DNA of 32,612 nucleotides from positions 1 through 32,612 of the forward strand of contig JAJYTH010000038.1 of the NCBI GenBank assembly GCA_021793175.1. The letters run 5' to 3'. The position numbers were made by a program, and so were the translations under genes. Below the pieces are notes generated by a model. That model was given only the letters and a program-made list of their open reading frames with translations, was not told the DNA's origin and made no database searches. Source of the DNA: Actinomycetes bacterium (lineage in GTDB: Bacteria; Actinomycetota; Actinomycetes; Mycobacteriales; Pseudonocardiaceae). Below are positions 16,768-26,493 of this stretch, in pieces (position 1 is the first letter of the stretch; each line of letters opens with the position of its first letter).

Positions 16768-18363
16768 TCACTCGAAGTTGACCGCGCGGATCATCCTCGC
16801 GCCGACGGTGGCACCGATCGGTTCCAACATGTGACTGTTCACGGCGCGGTCGACACGCAGCAGCATCACCGCGTCGGAACGGTCGGTGGTCTGACTGATC
16901 TGCGCCGCCTCGATGTTGATCCCCGCCTCGCCGAGGAGCGTGCCGACCCGGCCCATGATGCCCGGGCGGTCCGGGTACTCCAGCAACAGCATGTTGCCCT
17001 CGGCGCGGATGTCGAAGTGCCGCCCGTTGACCTCGATCAGCTTGTGCACGTCGTCCTTGCCCGTGACCGCACCCGACACCGAATACGAGCTGCCGTCGGC
17101 GTGCACGGTGCGCACGGTGACCTGGCTGCGGTAGTTGGTGCTCTCCGGCTGGGTGGACACGTTCACCTGCACACCGAGCTCCTCGGCCAACCGCGGCGCG
17201 TTGACGAACGTGACCTGGTCCTCGACGACGCTCGAGAACACTCCCCGCAAGGCGGCGAGCTGGAGCACGCTGATGTCCTCGCTGGCCAGTTCACCGCTGG
17301 CGACCACGGAAACCGACGACGGGGCCTTGGCGCTGAACGCGGAGAGCACCGTGCCGAGCTTCTGGGTGAGCCCCAGGTACGGCCGCACCTCTTCGCTGAC
17401 GGCCCCGCCGATGACGTTGACGGCGTCGGGCACGAAGTCGCCGCGCAACGCCAACAGGACGGAACGTGCCACGTCGGTGCCCGCCCGGTCCTGCGCCTCC
17501 CGCGTGGAGGCGCCGAGGTGCGGTGTGACGACGACGTTGGGCAGTTCGAACAGCGGGCTCGACGTCGTGGGTTCCTCGACGAACACGTCGATACCCGCAC
17601 CCGCCACGCGGCCCTCACGCAGCGCTTCGGCCAGGGCGTTCTCGTCGACGAGACCACCGCGGGCGGCGTTGACCACGAGCACGCCGGGCTTGACCTTCGA
17701 TAGCGCCGTGGCGCCGATGAGTCCCTTGGTCTCCGGCGTCTTCGGCAGGTGGATGGTGATGATGTCGGCGCGCTCCAGCAACTCGTCCAGCGACACCAGC
17801 TCGGCACCCAGCTGCGCGGCCCGCGCGGCGGAGACGTACGGGTCGTAGGCGAGCAGCTTCGTGTCGAACGCGGCGAGCCGCGAGGCGACGAGCTGGCCGA
17901 TCTTGCCGAAGCCCACGACACCGACCGTCTTGCCGGACAACTCCGTGCCCGTGAACGCGCTGCGCTTCCACTCACCGCCCCGCAGGCTCTGGTCGGCGGC
18001 CGGGATGTTGCGGGCCACCGACAGCAGCAGCGCGACGGCGTGTTCGGCGGCCGACACGATGTTGGAGGTGGGCGCGTTCACCACGAGCACGCCGTGTTCG
18101 GTGGCCTCGGCCACGTCGACGTTGTCGAGGCCGACCCCGGCGCGGGCGACGACCTTGAGCTTCGCGGCCTCAGCCAGGACCTCCTTGTCGACCTTCGTGG
18201 CGGATCGCACCAGGAGCGCGTCGGCCTCCTTCACCGCTTGCAACAGCGCGGGACGGTCCGTTCCGTCCACGTGCCGGACCTCGACCTCGTCACCGAACAC
18301 GCTGACTGCGGATGGAGCGAGTTTCTCGGCGAGGAGAACGACGGGCTGGCTGGAATTGCTCAC
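16768..18363 (-). CDS. serA: D-3-phosphoglycerate dehydrogenase SerA (type I, ASB and ACT domains)
   Basis: This is the first enzyme of serine synthesis, oxidising 3-phosphoglycerate with NAD. It has 531 residues. The order is: split substrate-binding domain, Rossmann domain with GKTVGVVGFGKIGQ, catalytic elements NAARGGLVDE (Arg), GAGIDVFVEEP (Glu) and TPHLGAST (His282), an allosteric substrate-binding domain from about residue 320, and a C-terminal ACT domain (LLLEYPDRPGIMGRVGTLLG). This long form matches M. tuberculosis SerA, known to be inhibited by serine through the ACT domain. The start is GTG 18363 with GAAAGG upstream. It is bounded by its own terminator and by about 235 bp of upstream DNA, so it is likely a single transcription unit inside the ilv-leu cluster. 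Confidence 0.97.
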   Translation of the reverse strand: MSNSSQPVVLLAEKLAPSAVSVFGDEVEVRHVDGTDRPALLQAVKEADALLVRSATKVDKEVLAEAAKLKVVARAGVGLDNVDVAEATEHGVLVVNAPTSNIVSAAEHAVALLLSVARNIPAADQSLRGGEWKRSAFTGTELSGKTVGVVGFGKIGQLVASRLAAFDTKLLAYDPYVSAARAAQLGAELVSLDELLERADIITIHLPKTPETKGLIGATALSKVKPGVLVVNAARGGLVDENALAEALREGRVAGAGIDVFVEEPTTSSPLFELPNVVVTPHLGASTREAQDRAGTDVARSVLLALRGDFVPDAVNVIGGAVSEEVRPYLGLTQKLGTVLSAFSAKAPSSVSVVASGELASEDISVLQLAALRGVFSSVVEDQVTFVNAPRLAEELGVQVNVSTQPESTNYRSQVTVRTVHADGSSYSVSGAVTGKDDVHKLIEVNGRHFDIRAEGNMLLLEYPDRPGIMGRVGTLLGEAGINIEAAQISQTTDRSDAVMLLRVDRAVNSHMLEPIGATVGARMIRAVNFE

Positions 18364-18435
18364 GATGCGCCTTTCGTCTCATAGAAGATTGGGGCCATTG
18401 CAGACGCGCTCACTGGCAGGCCACGACACTGTGTC

Positions 18436-18461
18436 CTCGGGTTTCGAAGTCTAGACCCGAG
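18436..18461. promoter_or_regulatory. Inverted repeat upstream of serA
   Basis: CTCGGGT (18436-18442) and ACCCGAG (18455-18461) form a 7-bp inverted repeat with a 12-bp spacer, about 75-100 bp before the serA start. On the minus strand TAGACT within it resembles a -10 element, with TTGCGA 19 bp further upstream. It may be an operator over the serA promoter. The rest of 18364-18598 contains no recognisable gene. Confidence 0.3.
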
Positions 18462-18598
18462 AAGCCCCTGAATCGCAATGCGTCCATGGAAGGAGTTGGG
18501 CACAGCGGTGTGAGCGCTGGGTGATCTTCGCAACGCAACCGCGGTGCAACCGCATCACAGACGCCCGGAGAGAACGTGGCCCTGCGCCTGTGCCCTTT

Positions 18599-18874
18599 TC
18601 AGTTTCGGCGATCGAACTCCCCGTCCCTCACTCCAAGGAGAAAGGCATCCCATTCGGACGGCGTGAAGACCAGGACCGCGCCGTCGGAGCCCGCGCCCTG
18701 ACGCAACACCGCATAGGTGGTGGTGTCGCTGTGAGTGACGAAGGCGTATTCCAGTGCGCTGCCGGCCCGGTCGTCGCGGGGAGACCCGGGGAGCCGATGC
18801 CAGCTCACCGAGGAAAGGTCGAGTTCGTCGCGGACGAGAAATTTGTCGTCGATATCGCGGGGGTCGTTCCTCAT
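18599..18874 (-). CDS. Small DUF397-like protein
   Basis: A predicted 91-residue protein. The C-terminal part GAVLVFTPSEWDAFLLGVRDGEFD closely follows the tail of DUF397 proteins (V-L-x-F-T-x-x-E-W-x-A-F-x-x-G-V-x-x-G-E-F), a short actinobacterial family usually encoded next to XRE-type regulators. The upstream part (SWHRLPGSPRDDRAGSALEYAFV) fits the preceding beta-rich segment only loosely. I chose ATG 18874; a longer GTG start at 18943 lies inside the ilvC terminator hairpin. No partner regulator is present here, and the gene sits between ilvC and serA on the same strand. Its function is unknown. Confidence 0.65.
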   Translation of the reverse strand: MRNDPRDIDDKFLVRDELDLSSVSWHRLPGSPRDDRAGSALEYAFVTHSDTTTYAVLRQGAGSDGAVLVFTPSEWDAFLLGVRDGEFDRRN

Positions 18875-18928
18875 GGGGGGCCACGGTAAGACATCCCCGC
18901 CGTTTCCGAAGAGCGTGTTCGACAGGAG

Positions 18929-18958
18929 ATCCCCGGGGGCCACTGGGCCCCCGGGGAT
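18929..18958 (-). terminator. ilvC terminator
   Basis: A perfect 13-bp stem (18929-18941 with 18946-18958) with a 4-nt loop begins 13 bp after the ilvC stop. It is extremely GC-rich and has no T-tract. It separates the ilvBNC operon from the small gene and serA. Confidence 0.75.
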
Positions 18959-18971
18959 GAGTATTGCCTGG

Positions 18972-20033
<1,062 letters not shown>

Positions 20034-20540
20034 TCAGCGGGCCGCCGTCGCCGTGATGGAGCGGGCGCCCCTGCCCACCGCGACCATGCCCGACTGCACA
20101 AGTTCACGCACGCCGTAGGGCTCCAGCATGCGCAACAGTGCGTTGATCTTGTCGCTGGTTCCCGTGGCTTCTATCGTCAGCGCCTCCGGGGACACGTCGA
20201 CGACCTTGGCTCGGAAGAGCTGCACGGTCTCCAGCACCTGACTGCGCACCGTGGCGTCGGCCCTCACCTTCACGAGCAGCAGTTCACGCTGCACCGACTG
20301 CGCAGGGCTGAGCTCCACGATCTTGATGACATTGACCAGCTTGTTGAGCTGCTTGGTCACCTGTTCGAGTGGTTGTTCCTCGACGGCGACCACGATCGTC
20401 ATCCGGGACACCTCGGGGTTCTCCGTGGGCCCGACGGCGAGGGATTCGATGTTGAAACCACGGCGGGAGAACAGACCGGACACCCTGGCGAGCACGCCGG
20501 GAACGTTCTCCACCAGGACGCTCAGAGTATGGTGGGTCAT
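20034..20540 (-). CDS. ilvN: Acetolactate synthase small regulatory subunit IlvN (IlvH)
   Basis: This is the regulatory subunit of acetohydroxyacid synthase, which activates IlvB and confers valine feedback inhibition. It has 168 residues with an N-terminal ACT domain (HTLSVLVENVPGVLARVSGL, then FSRRGFNIESLAVGPTE) and the C-terminal ALS_ss domain (ERELLLVKVRADATVRSQVL, PEALTIEATGTSDKINALL). The ATG at 20540 follows GGAGGGAG. The gap to ilvB is 61 bp and to ilvC 48 bp, so all three are co-transcribed. It is a complete family member. Confidence 0.97.
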   Translation of the reverse strand: MTHHTLSVLVENVPGVLARVSGLFSRRGFNIESLAVGPTENPEVSRMTIVVAVEEQPLEQVTKQLNKLVNVIKIVELSPAQSVQRELLLVKVRADATVRSQVLETVQLFRAKVVDVSPEALTIEATGTSDKINALLRMLEPYGVRELVQSGMVAVGRGARSITATAAR

Positions 20541-20601
20541 GGACGCGCGTGCTCCCTCCGGTCGTTGGTGCTCAGTGTTCGCTCCGTTCGCTTCACGGCA
20601 C

Positions 20602-22464
20602 TCATTGCGACACCTCGTCGTCGTCGAACAGAGGCCGGATCCCTCGTGCAGCCATGATCTCGTCGTTGCTCGTTCCCGCCGCCACCATCGGCCAGACCTG
20701 TGCGTCCTTGCCGACGACGAAGTCGATCACAACAGGACGGTCGTTGATCTCCATCGCCCTGCGGATGACGTCGTCGACCCCGTCCCTGGTCTCACACCGC
20801 AGCCCCGCGCACCCGAGTGCCTCGGCGAGCAACGCGAAGTCCGGGATGCGGTGCTTGTGGGTGCCCAGGTCGGTGTTCGAGTAACGCTCGGAGTAGAACA
20901 GGTTCTGCCACTGGCGCACCATGCCGAGGTTGCCGTTGTTGATGACGGCGACCTTGATGGGCAGGCCTTCGATGGCGCACGTGGCCAGTTCCTGGTTGGT
21001 CATCTGGAAACAGCCGTCGCCGTCGATGGCCCACACCTGAGTGTCAGGCTGGCCGAGCTTGGCGCCCATCGCGGCCGGGACGGCATAGCCCATCGTGCCG
21101 AGACCACCGGAGTTGATCCACGTTCTCGGCTTCTCGTACTTGATGAACTGTGCCGCCCACATCTGGTGCTGCCCGACCCCGGCCGTGTAGATGGCGTCGG
21201 GGCCCACGAGCTGTCCGATGCGCTCGATGACGTACTGCGGGGCCAACGTTCCGTCGGACGGCCACTCGTACCCGGCGGGGAACGTCTTCCGCCACGAGTC
21301 GAGCTGCGCCCACCATCCGGACAGGTCCTCGGTCTCCCCGTTCGCGGCCTCGACCTTCACCGCCGCGATCAACTCGGTGATGATCTCGGCGCAGTCACCG
21401 ACGATCGGCACGTCGGCCTTGCGGTTCTTCGAGATCTCCGCCGGGTCGATGTCGGCGTGCACGACCGTAGCCTCGGGGGCGAACGTGTCCAACCTGCCGG
21501 TGACCCGGTCGTCGAACCGCGCGCCCAGCGCCACGAGCAGGTCCGCCCGCTGCATGGCCGCGACCGCCGCCACCGAGCCGTGCATGCCCGGCATACCCAG
21601 GTGCTGAGGGTGGGAGTCGGGGAACGCACCGCGCGCCATCAGCGTCGTCACCACGGGGATACCGGTGAGCTCGGCCAGCTCCCGCAGCTGCTTCGAGGCC
21701 CTGGCTTTGAGCACGCCGCCGCCGACGTAGAGCACCGGGCGCTCAGCCTGCCTGATCAACCGCGCGGCTTCCCTGACCTGCTTGCCGTGAGGGCGCAGTG
21801 TCGGCCGGTAACCGGGCAGCCGCACCTCCGGCGGCCACGCGAACGACGTCGTCTCCTGCAACACGTCCTTGGGGATGTCCACCAGGACCGGGCCCGGACG
21901 TCCGGTGCTGGCCAGGTGGAACGCCTCGGTGATCACCCTGGGGATGTCGGCCGGGTCGGTGACCAGGAAGTTGTGCTTGGTGATCGGCATGGTGATGCCG
22001 CAGATGTCGGCTTCCTGGAACGCGTCACTGCCGATGAGCGCACGGGTCTGCTGCCCCGTGATGGCCACCACGGGAACCGAGTCCATGTAGGCGTCCGCCA
22101 GCGGCGTCACAAGGTTGGTCGCACCGGGGCCCGACGTCGCCATGCACACGCCGACCTTGCCGGTGGCCTGCGCATAACCGGTCGCCGCGTGACCCGCGCC
22201 CTGCTCGTGCCGCACGAGGACGTGCCGGACCTTCGTGGAGTCGAGCAAGGGATCGTACGCGGGGAGAATCGTGCCACCGGGAATGCCGAAGACCGCCTCT
22301 ACGCCGATGGCCTCGAGAGACCGCACGAGAGACTGCGCGCCCGTTACCCGAACGGGTGTACCTGTGGGGGGCGCGGGCTTGGGGCGGGGTCCGGAGTGGC
22401 CGGGCGACACCGAATTCGGTGTCGACTCGGCGGTGGTGTCCGATCGCGAGGTGGCGCTTGTCAT
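20602..22464 (-). CDS. ilvB: Acetolactate synthase large subunit IlvB
   Basis: This ThDP- and FAD-dependent enzyme is the first common step of valine, leucine and isoleucine synthesis. It has 620 residues from the ATG at 22464, chosen over an in-frame start at 22521 because only this one is preceded by a purine-rich site (GAGGCGAG). A Ser/Thr/Pro-rich extension of about 35 residues precedes the first conserved segment, [20 protein letters not shown]. The catalytic glutamate is E87 in [10 protein letters not shown]. The central FAD-binding domain and the C-terminal ThDP motif ([17 protein letters not shown] ending in [12 protein letters not shown]) are intact. It heads the ilvBNC operon and is preceded by a leader-peptide attenuator. 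Confidence 0.97.
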   Translation of the reverse strand: MTSATSRSDTTAESTPNSVSPGHSGPRPKPAPPTGTPVRVTGAQSLVRSLEAIGVEAVFGIPGGTILPAYDPLLDSTKVRHVLVRHEQGAGHAATGYAQATGKVGVCMATSGPGATNLVTPLADAYMDSVPVVAITGQQTRALIGSDAFQEADICGITMPITKHNFLVTDPADIPRVITEAFHLASTGRPGPVLVDIPKDVLQETTSFAWPPEVRLPGYRPTLRPHGKQVREAARLIRQAERPVLYVGGGVLKARASKQLRELAELTGIPVVTTLMARGAFPDSHPQHLGMPGMHGSVAAVAAMQRADLLVALGARFDDRVTGRLDTFAPEATVVHADIDPAEISKNRKADVPIVGDCAEIITELIAAVKVEAANGETEDLSGWWAQLDSWRKTFPAGYEWPSDGTLAPQYVIERIGQLVGPDAIYTAGVGQHQMWAAQFIKYEKPRTWINSGGLGTMGYAVPAAMGAKLGQPDTQVWAIDGDGCFQMTNQELATCAIEGLPIKVAVINNGNLGMVRQWQNLFYSERYSNTDLGTHKHRIPDFALLAEALGCAGLRCETRDGVDDVIRRAMEINDRPVVIDFVVGKDAQVWPMVAAGTSNDEIMAARGIRPLFDDDEVSQ

Positions 22465-22559
22465 CGGTTCTCGCCTCGTGAGTGTCGGTTTGTGGTTGGT
22501 CGGGGTTTTCGGTTGTCTCATCGGTGGCAGAAGAGCACTCGATACGCCGCTTACGCATT

Positions 22560-22596
22560 AAAAAACCCCCGCCGACCATGAGTGGTCGCACGAGGG
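22560..22596 (-). terminator. ilvB attenuator terminator hairpin
   Basis: In minus-strand RNA, CCCUC (22596-22592) pairs with GGGGG (22570-22566) and CGACC (22588-22584) with GGUCG (22577-22573). These are separated by a small internal loop and closed by a 6-nt loop, with six U following (22565-22560). A U-G pair makes it strand-specific. It lies about 95 bp before the ilvB start. Confidence 0.85.
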
Positions 22597-22598
22597 TC

Positions 22599-22637
22599 GC
22601 GCGTCGACGCAGAGACTTCCCCTACGCGTCGACGCGC
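22599..22637 (-). promoter_or_regulatory. ilvB attenuator 1:2 hairpin overlapping leader stop
   Basis: A perfect 12-bp inverted repeat (GCGCGTCGACGC at 22599-22610 and its complement at 22626-22637) with a 15-nt loop. The 5' arm in the transcript covers the last codons of the leader peptide, whose TAG (22624-22622) is just inside the loop. The geometry matches the cimA leader. Confidence 0.82.
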
Positions 22638-22687
22638 TGGGGAAGTACGAGAGCAATCTGCGGTGTCACGACCACGACGTTAGTCAC
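22622..22687 (-). CDS. ilvB leader peptide (branched-chain amino acid attenuator)
   Basis: This is a short leader ORF ending IALVLPQRVDA. The full frame from GTG 22687 gives 21 residues and includes four consecutive valine codons near its start. A second in-frame GTG at 22669 gives 15 residues and lies exactly where a leaderless transcript from the TTGACA/TAACGT promoter would begin, so the actual start is uncertain. The Ile, Leu, Val and Leu codons lie immediately before the hairpin arm, at the same spacing as the VIII codons of the cimA leader, and both leaders carry R-V inside the hairpin before the stop. No Shine-Dalgarno site precedes GTG 22687. Confidence 0.75.
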   Translation of the reverse strand: MTNVVVVTPQIALVLPQRVDA

Positions 22688-22706
22688 TTCAGACGAGAAG
22701 TGTCAA
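22677..22706 (-). promoter_or_regulatory. Candidate ilvBNC promoter
   Basis: On the minus strand a perfect TTGACA (22706-22701) and TAACGT (22682-22677, matching the key T-A-...-T positions) are 18 bp apart. Initiation would fall near 22670-22669, on the second GTG of the leader peptide. Confidence 0.55.
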
Positions 22707-22825
22707 CTCTGCGGGATAGTGATCCCGGATACTGGACTCTCCGACAGTCGGACGGCCCCAGATGGCACCACCTTCGAGCTGCGGTGCACCATCGAAGTGT
22801 GGTGGGAGGAAGGCAGGAACCGACT

Positions 22826-23449
22826 ATGACCTCGACGACCCCGACAGCCCCGGCGACTTCGACGCAGACAGCGCAGACAGCGCAGACAGCGCAGCGCGAC
22901 GGCCATGTTCACGGCCCTATCCACGACGGGGACACGGACACCGCTCGGCAAGGGAAGAGGGCCGTGTTCCGCATCCCGGGAACCGCACTGATCGGCGTAC
23001 TGATGCTCTTCATGTGCATGTTCCCGTTCGCAGCGGGCCTGCCTTACCTACTGGTACTGCTGCTCGTGCCCATCGTGCTGGCCGTGTGGATCATCCGCAC
23101 CCGCACCGACGCCACGGAGAAGGGTCTCACCGTGCGGACCCTGCGCAGCACCCGCGAGCTGCCGTGGGAGTCGATCAAGGGCTTCACCATCACCCCGAAG
23201 TCCACGATCATCGCGGTGCTCGACGACGACACCACCGTGCCGTTGCCCTCCGTGCGTACCCGCCACTTGCCGGTGCTGTCGCTCGTCAGCGGCGGCCGGA
23301 TCCCCGACCCGTCGGGCGTGCTCGACCGGACCGAAGAGGACGAAGAGGACCCCGCCGGCTCCGACACCGAGTCCGCCAAGTCCGACGCCGGCTCGGGCGG
23401 AGGCGAGAGCGACCGGAGCACCTCCGGCACCGAGCGGACGGCCGAGTAG
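22826..23449 (+). CDS. cfp6: Membrane-anchored PH-domain protein, Cfp6-like
   Basis: This is a predicted inner-membrane protein of 207 residues. A disordered N-terminus (about 45 residues, with TAQ repeats) is followed by two adjacent hydrophobic helices at about residues 53-92 and then a bacterial PH-like domain (RTDATEKGLTVRTLRSTREL and PWESIKGFTITPKSTIIAVL, about residues 93-160). The tail is acidic and disordered. Position opposite ilvB and domain order match mycobacterial Cfp6 (Rv3004, low-molecular-weight protein antigen 6). The ATG at 22826 has AGGAA 6-7 bases upstream. Function is unknown even in mycobacteria. The tail and N-terminal repeats are low complexity and probably evolve quickly. 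Confidence 0.82.
   Translation: MTSTTPTAPATSTQTAQTAQTAQRDGHVHGPIHDGDTDTARQGKRAVFRIPGTALIGVLMLFMCMFPFAAGLPYLLVLLLVPIVLAVWIIRTRTDATEKGLTVRTLRSTRELPWESIKGFTITPKSTIIAVLDDDTTVPLPSVRTRHLPVLSLVSGGRIPDPSGVLDRTEEDEEDPAGSDTESAKSDAGSGGGESDRSTSGTERTAE
22865..22891 (+). repeat. 9-bp tandem repeat in the cfp6-like gene
   Basis: Three perfect copies of CAGACAGCG encode the QTA-QTA-QTA run in the disordered N-terminus. Copy number changes would keep the frame. Confidence 0.85.
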
Positions 23450-23501
23450 CGGGGCGCCGACCGGCGGCGGTACACCGACAAGGCGGGCGTACGCTTGAAA
23501 T

Positions 23502-25346
23502 ATGCCTGCTCTCCGCTCCCGAACCACGACCCACGGCCGCAACGCCGCGGGAGCTCGCTCCCTGTGGCGTGCCACCGGTATGACCGACAGCGACTTCGGC
23601 AAGCCGATCGTCGCCATCGCCAACTCCTACACCCAGTTCGTGCCGGGACACGTACATCTCAAGGACCTCGGTGACGTCGTCGCCGAGGCCGTGCGTGAAG
23701 CCGGCGGCGTGCCCCGCGAGTTCCACACCATCGCGGTGGACGACGGCATCGCCATGGGGCACAGCGGAATGCTGTACTCACTGCCCTCCCGCGAGATCAT
23801 CGCCGACTCGGTCGAGTACATGGTCAACGCTCACCAGGCCGACGCGCTGGTGTGCATCTCGAACTGCGACAAGATCACCCCGGGGATGCTCAACGCCGCC
23901 ATGCGGATCAACATCCCGACGGTGTTCGTCTCGGGCGGCCCCATGGAGGCCGGTAAGGCCGTGGTCGTCGACGGTGTCGCGCACGCACCGACCGACCTCA
24001 TCACAGCCATCTCCGCGTCGGCCAACTCCTCGGTCGACGACGAGGGGCTGTCCATCGTCGAACGCTCGGCGTGCCCGACGTGCGGTTCGTGTTCGGGCAT
24101 GTTCACCGCCAACTCGATGAACTGCCTCACCGAGGCTCTGGGGCTGTCGCTGCCCGGCAACGGGTCCACACTGGCCACCCACGCCGCGCGGAGGGAGTTG
24201 TTCACCGACGCCGGACGCACGGTGGTCGAGCTGGCCCGACGCTGGTACGAGAACGACGACGAATCGGCGCTGCCGCGTTCCATCGCGAGCAAACAGGCTT
24301 TCGAGAACGCCATGGCGCTCGACATGGCGATGGGCGGTTCCACCAACACCGTGCTGCACATCCTCGCCGCCGCACAGGAAGGCGAGATCGACTTCACTCT
24401 CGACGATATCGACCGCATCGGGCGCGAAGTGCCGTGTCTGTCCAAGGTCGCGCCCAACTCCGACTACCACATGGAGGACGTGCACCGTGCGGGCGGCATC
24501 CCCGCCATCCTCGGCGAGTTGCACCGCGGCGGGTTCCTCAACGCCGACGTGCACGCCGTGCACGCCTCCTCCTTGGAGGAATGGTTGTCCACGTGGGACA
24601 TCCGGAGTGGTTCCGCATCGGAGCGCGCTCTCGAACTCTTCCACGCCGCGCCGGGCGGGGTGCGCACCACGGAGGCGTTCTCCACGAACAACCGGTGGTC
24701 GTCGCTCGACACCGACGCGGAGAACGGCTGCATCCGCAATGTCGCGCACGCCTACACCGCCAGCGGTGGGCTCACCGTGTTGCGCGGCAACCTCGCCGAG
24801 AACGGCGCCGTGATCAAGTCGGCGGGTATCGACGAGGAGCTGTGGCGTTTCTCCGGCCCCGCACGGGTGGTGGAAAGTCAGGAGGAAGCCGTCTCGGCCA
24901 TCCTCAACAAGGAAGTGCAGCCCGGCGAGGTGATCGTCGTCCGCTACGAGGGTCCGGCCGGCGGCCCGGGCATGCAGGAGATGTTGCATCCGACCGCGTT
25001 CCTCAAGGGCGCGGGCCTGGGCAAGGTGTGTGCGCTCATCACCGACGGCCGCTTCTCGGGCGGATCGTCGGGCATCTCGGTGGGGCACATCTCCCCCGAG
25101 GCCGCCGCGGGCGGCAACATCGGCCTGGTCGAAAACGGCGACGAGATCCTCATCGACGTGCACGAGCGCAAGCTCGAACTGCTCGTCGACGACGAGGTGC
25201 TCGCCGAACGAAGGGCCAAGATGGAGGCATCGGAGCGGCCCTGGCAACCCGCCGAACGGGAGCGGCCGGTGACCGCCGCGCTGCGCGCCTACGCGCGTAT
25301 GGCCACGTCCGCCGACACCGGCGCCGTGCGTAACCCCGACAAGTGA
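23502..25346 (+). CDS. ilvD: Dihydroxy-acid dehydratase IlvD
   Basis: This removes water from 2,3-dihydroxy acids to give the 2-oxo acids of valine, leucine and isoleucine synthesis. It has 614 residues, the length of the E. coli [4Fe-4S] enzyme (616), not of the shorter forms. The cluster cysteine is C122 in SNCDKITPG, and CPTCGSC places further cysteines at 191, 194 and 197. [20 protein letters not shown] near the C-terminus is the family signature. TACGCT at 23490-23495 is followed six bases later by the ATG, without a ribosome-binding site, which suggests leaderless transcription. The gene is on the opposite strand from ilvBNC and separate from its attenuator. It ends at a strong bidirectional terminator. 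Confidence 0.97.
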   Translation: MPALRSRTTTHGRNAAGARSLWRATGMTDSDFGKPIVAIANSYTQFVPGHVHLKDLGDVVAEAVREAGGVPREFHTIAVDDGIAMGHSGMLYSLPSREIIADSVEYMVNAHQADALVCISNCDKITPGMLNAAMRINIPTVFVSGGPMEAGKAVVVDGVAHAPTDLITAISASANSSVDDEGLSIVERSACPTCGSCSGMFTANSMNCLTEALGLSLPGNGSTLATHAARRELFTDAGRTVVELARRWYENDDESALPRSIASKQAFENAMALDMAMGGSTNTVLHILAAAQEGEIDFTLDDIDRIGREVPCLSKVAPNSDYHMEDVHRAGGIPAILGELHRGGFLNADVHAVHASSLEEWLSTWDIRSGSASERALELFHAAPGGVRTTEAFSTNNRWSSLDTDAENGCIRNVAHAYTASGGLTVLRGNLAENGAVIKSAGIDEELWRFSGPARVVESQEEAVSAILNKEVQPGEVIVVRYEGPAGGPGMQEMLHPTAFLKGAGLGKVCALITDGRFSGGSSGISVGHISPEAAAGGNIGLVENGDEILIDVHERKLELLVDDEVLAERRAKMEASERPWQPAERERPVTAALRAYARMATSADTGAVRNPDK

Positions 25347-25349
25347 TCA

Positions 25350-25389
25350 GGTGGGGGGGCGAAAGCCGGTCGTGCTTTCGCCCCCCACC
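25350..25389. terminator. Bidirectional terminator between ilvD and doxX
   Basis: A 16-bp stem (GGT, G-run, CGAAAGC at 25350-25366 with the complement at 25374-25389, one bulged G) and a 7-nt loop lie between convergent genes. It includes a run of seven G, so the region may be prone to slippage. Confidence 0.82.
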
Positions 25390-25391
25390 GG

Positions 25392-26030
25392 TCAACGGAA
25401 CAACAGGATGGCGGCGGCCGAAGTGGCCGCCGCCAACACCAACGCCGCCAGGCCGAACGGCCACGGCCTGCGGCGCCACGGTGTGTTCTTGTCGATCGCG
25501 ATCCGACCCGCCCCCGTGAACAGCAACGCGAACGCGGTGAACGCAATGAGCAGGTCGAACTCGAAACCGCCCGTAGCGGCGAAGAACCCGCTGTCGAGCT
25601 TGCCGTAGACCGCGTTGGCCATCACGCCGAGCACGGCGGCGGCGCCGAGAGGCGTGAAGAAACCGAGTACCAGCAGCGCGCCGCCACCGACCTCCGCCAG
25701 CGCGGTCACCCATGCCAACAACGTGGTGGGGCCGGTGAAGCCCATCGACGTGAGCGCCTGCGCGAACCCATCGGTACCGGGTCCGTCGAACAGGCCGAAC
25801 TTCTGCAGCCCGTGAGCGATCATCAACCCGCCGAGCGAGATCCGGAGCACGAACAGACCGAAGTCGATCCCGCCGTGCAACTGTTCGGCCGGGCGGTCGC
25901 CGTCTGAGCCCGTGCGGGCGCCGAACGGCTCCGCGGCGGTGGAGCCGCCGGTGCCCGACGTGTCGGCGAGGAAAGCCGCTGTAGGGCCGTCGGAACCGTC
26001 GTTCGCGTGGTGCGCGCTGTGAACCGTCAT
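25392..26030 (-). CDS. DoxX-family membrane protein
   Basis: This is a predicted inner-membrane protein of 212 residues. About 50 disordered residues precede the DoxX core, which starts DFGLFVLRISLGGLMIAHGL and continues with GFTGPTTLLAWVTALAEVGG and LGFFTPLGAAAVLGVMANAV. There are four transmembrane helices, plus a fifth hydrophobic stretch at the C-terminus (FGLAALVLAAATSAAAILL). DoxX relatives such as mycobacterial Rv3005c take part in a membrane oxidoreductase complex linked to oxidative stress, and Rv3005c occupies the equivalent position next to cfp6. TACGCT at 26044-26039 on the minus strand precedes the ATG by 8 bp, suggesting a leaderless or very short leader. It marks the end of the mycobacteria-like gene order. 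Confidence 0.9.
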   Translation of the reverse strand: MTVHSAHHANDGSDGPTAAFLADTSGTGGSTAAEPFGARTGSDGDRPAEQLHGGIDFGLFVLRISLGGLMIAHGLQKFGLFDGPGTDGFAQALTSMGFTGPTTLLAWVTALAEVGGGALLVLGFFTPLGAAAVLGVMANAVYGKLDSGFFAATGGFEFDLLIAFTAFALLFTGAGRIAIDKNTPWRRRPWPFGLAALVLAAATSAAAILLFR

Positions 26031-26139
26031 GCGCAGTCAGCGTAGAGTAATCACCGATTTCGATCTTCCCGAAACGGGAACCGAAGCCGCGGTCAGCGCG
26101 TCACATCTGAAAGCTCGTCGACCGACTGGGGGATGCACC

Positions 26140-26493
26140 ATGCCGAACGGCGGCGGACATCATGTCGAGCCCGCGGAGCTGCGAGGCTGCGCGGACCTGC
26201 TGGGCCAGCAGGCGGACCATCTCGCGGCCATCGGCCGCCATGCCACTGAGAAGGGCGGCGACACCAGCGGCTACACCGGACTGCTGGCCCTGCTCGCGCC
26301 CGTGGTGACCGGTGTGGTCGGCCTGTACGCCGACACACTGGACTTCGCCAGCGGCAAGATGGGCGAGGTCCGCGACAACCTTCTCACCGCGGCCGACACC
26401 TACGAAGCCCGCGACGAGGCGTCGAAGGCCGAGATGGACCGGCTGGGCAGCCTGGTCGACGGCGCCGGTGACGTGACCGTGGGGAGCGCCTGA
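26140..26493 (+). CDS. EspC/WXG100-like putative type VII secretion protein
   Basis: This is a helical protein of 117 residues. The segment HHVEPAELRGCADLLGQQAD followed by two long helices and a C-terminal TAADTYEARDEASKAEMDRL resembles EspC-family (ESX-1 secreted protein C-like) and WXG100 proteins, which are exported as helical-hairpin dimers. A Y-x-x-x-D/E-type export signal is visible as Y-E-A-R-D near the C-terminus. The ATG at 26140 has GGGGGA six to nine bases upstream. Its stop overlaps the ATG of the Rhs gene by one base (TGATG), so the two are translationally coupled. Its likely role is a secretion partner or targeting factor for the giant toxin. No ESX core gene is in the window. 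Confidence 0.75.
   Translation: MPNGGGHHVEPAELRGCADLLGQQADHLAAIGRHATEKGGDTSGYTGLLALLAPVVTGVVGLYADTLDFASGKMGEVRDNLLTAADTYEARDEASKAEMDRLGSLVDGAGDVTVGSA

Noticed and set aside
18875-18943. Longer start (GTG 18943) for the DUF397-like gene
   Set aside because: It would begin inside the perfect ilvC terminator stem, and the added residues show no conservation.
20251-22581. 776-codon plus-strand frame opposite ilvN and ilvB
   Set aside because: It is antisense to clear acetolactate synthase genes, and its Arg/His/Gly-rich product lacks any domain.
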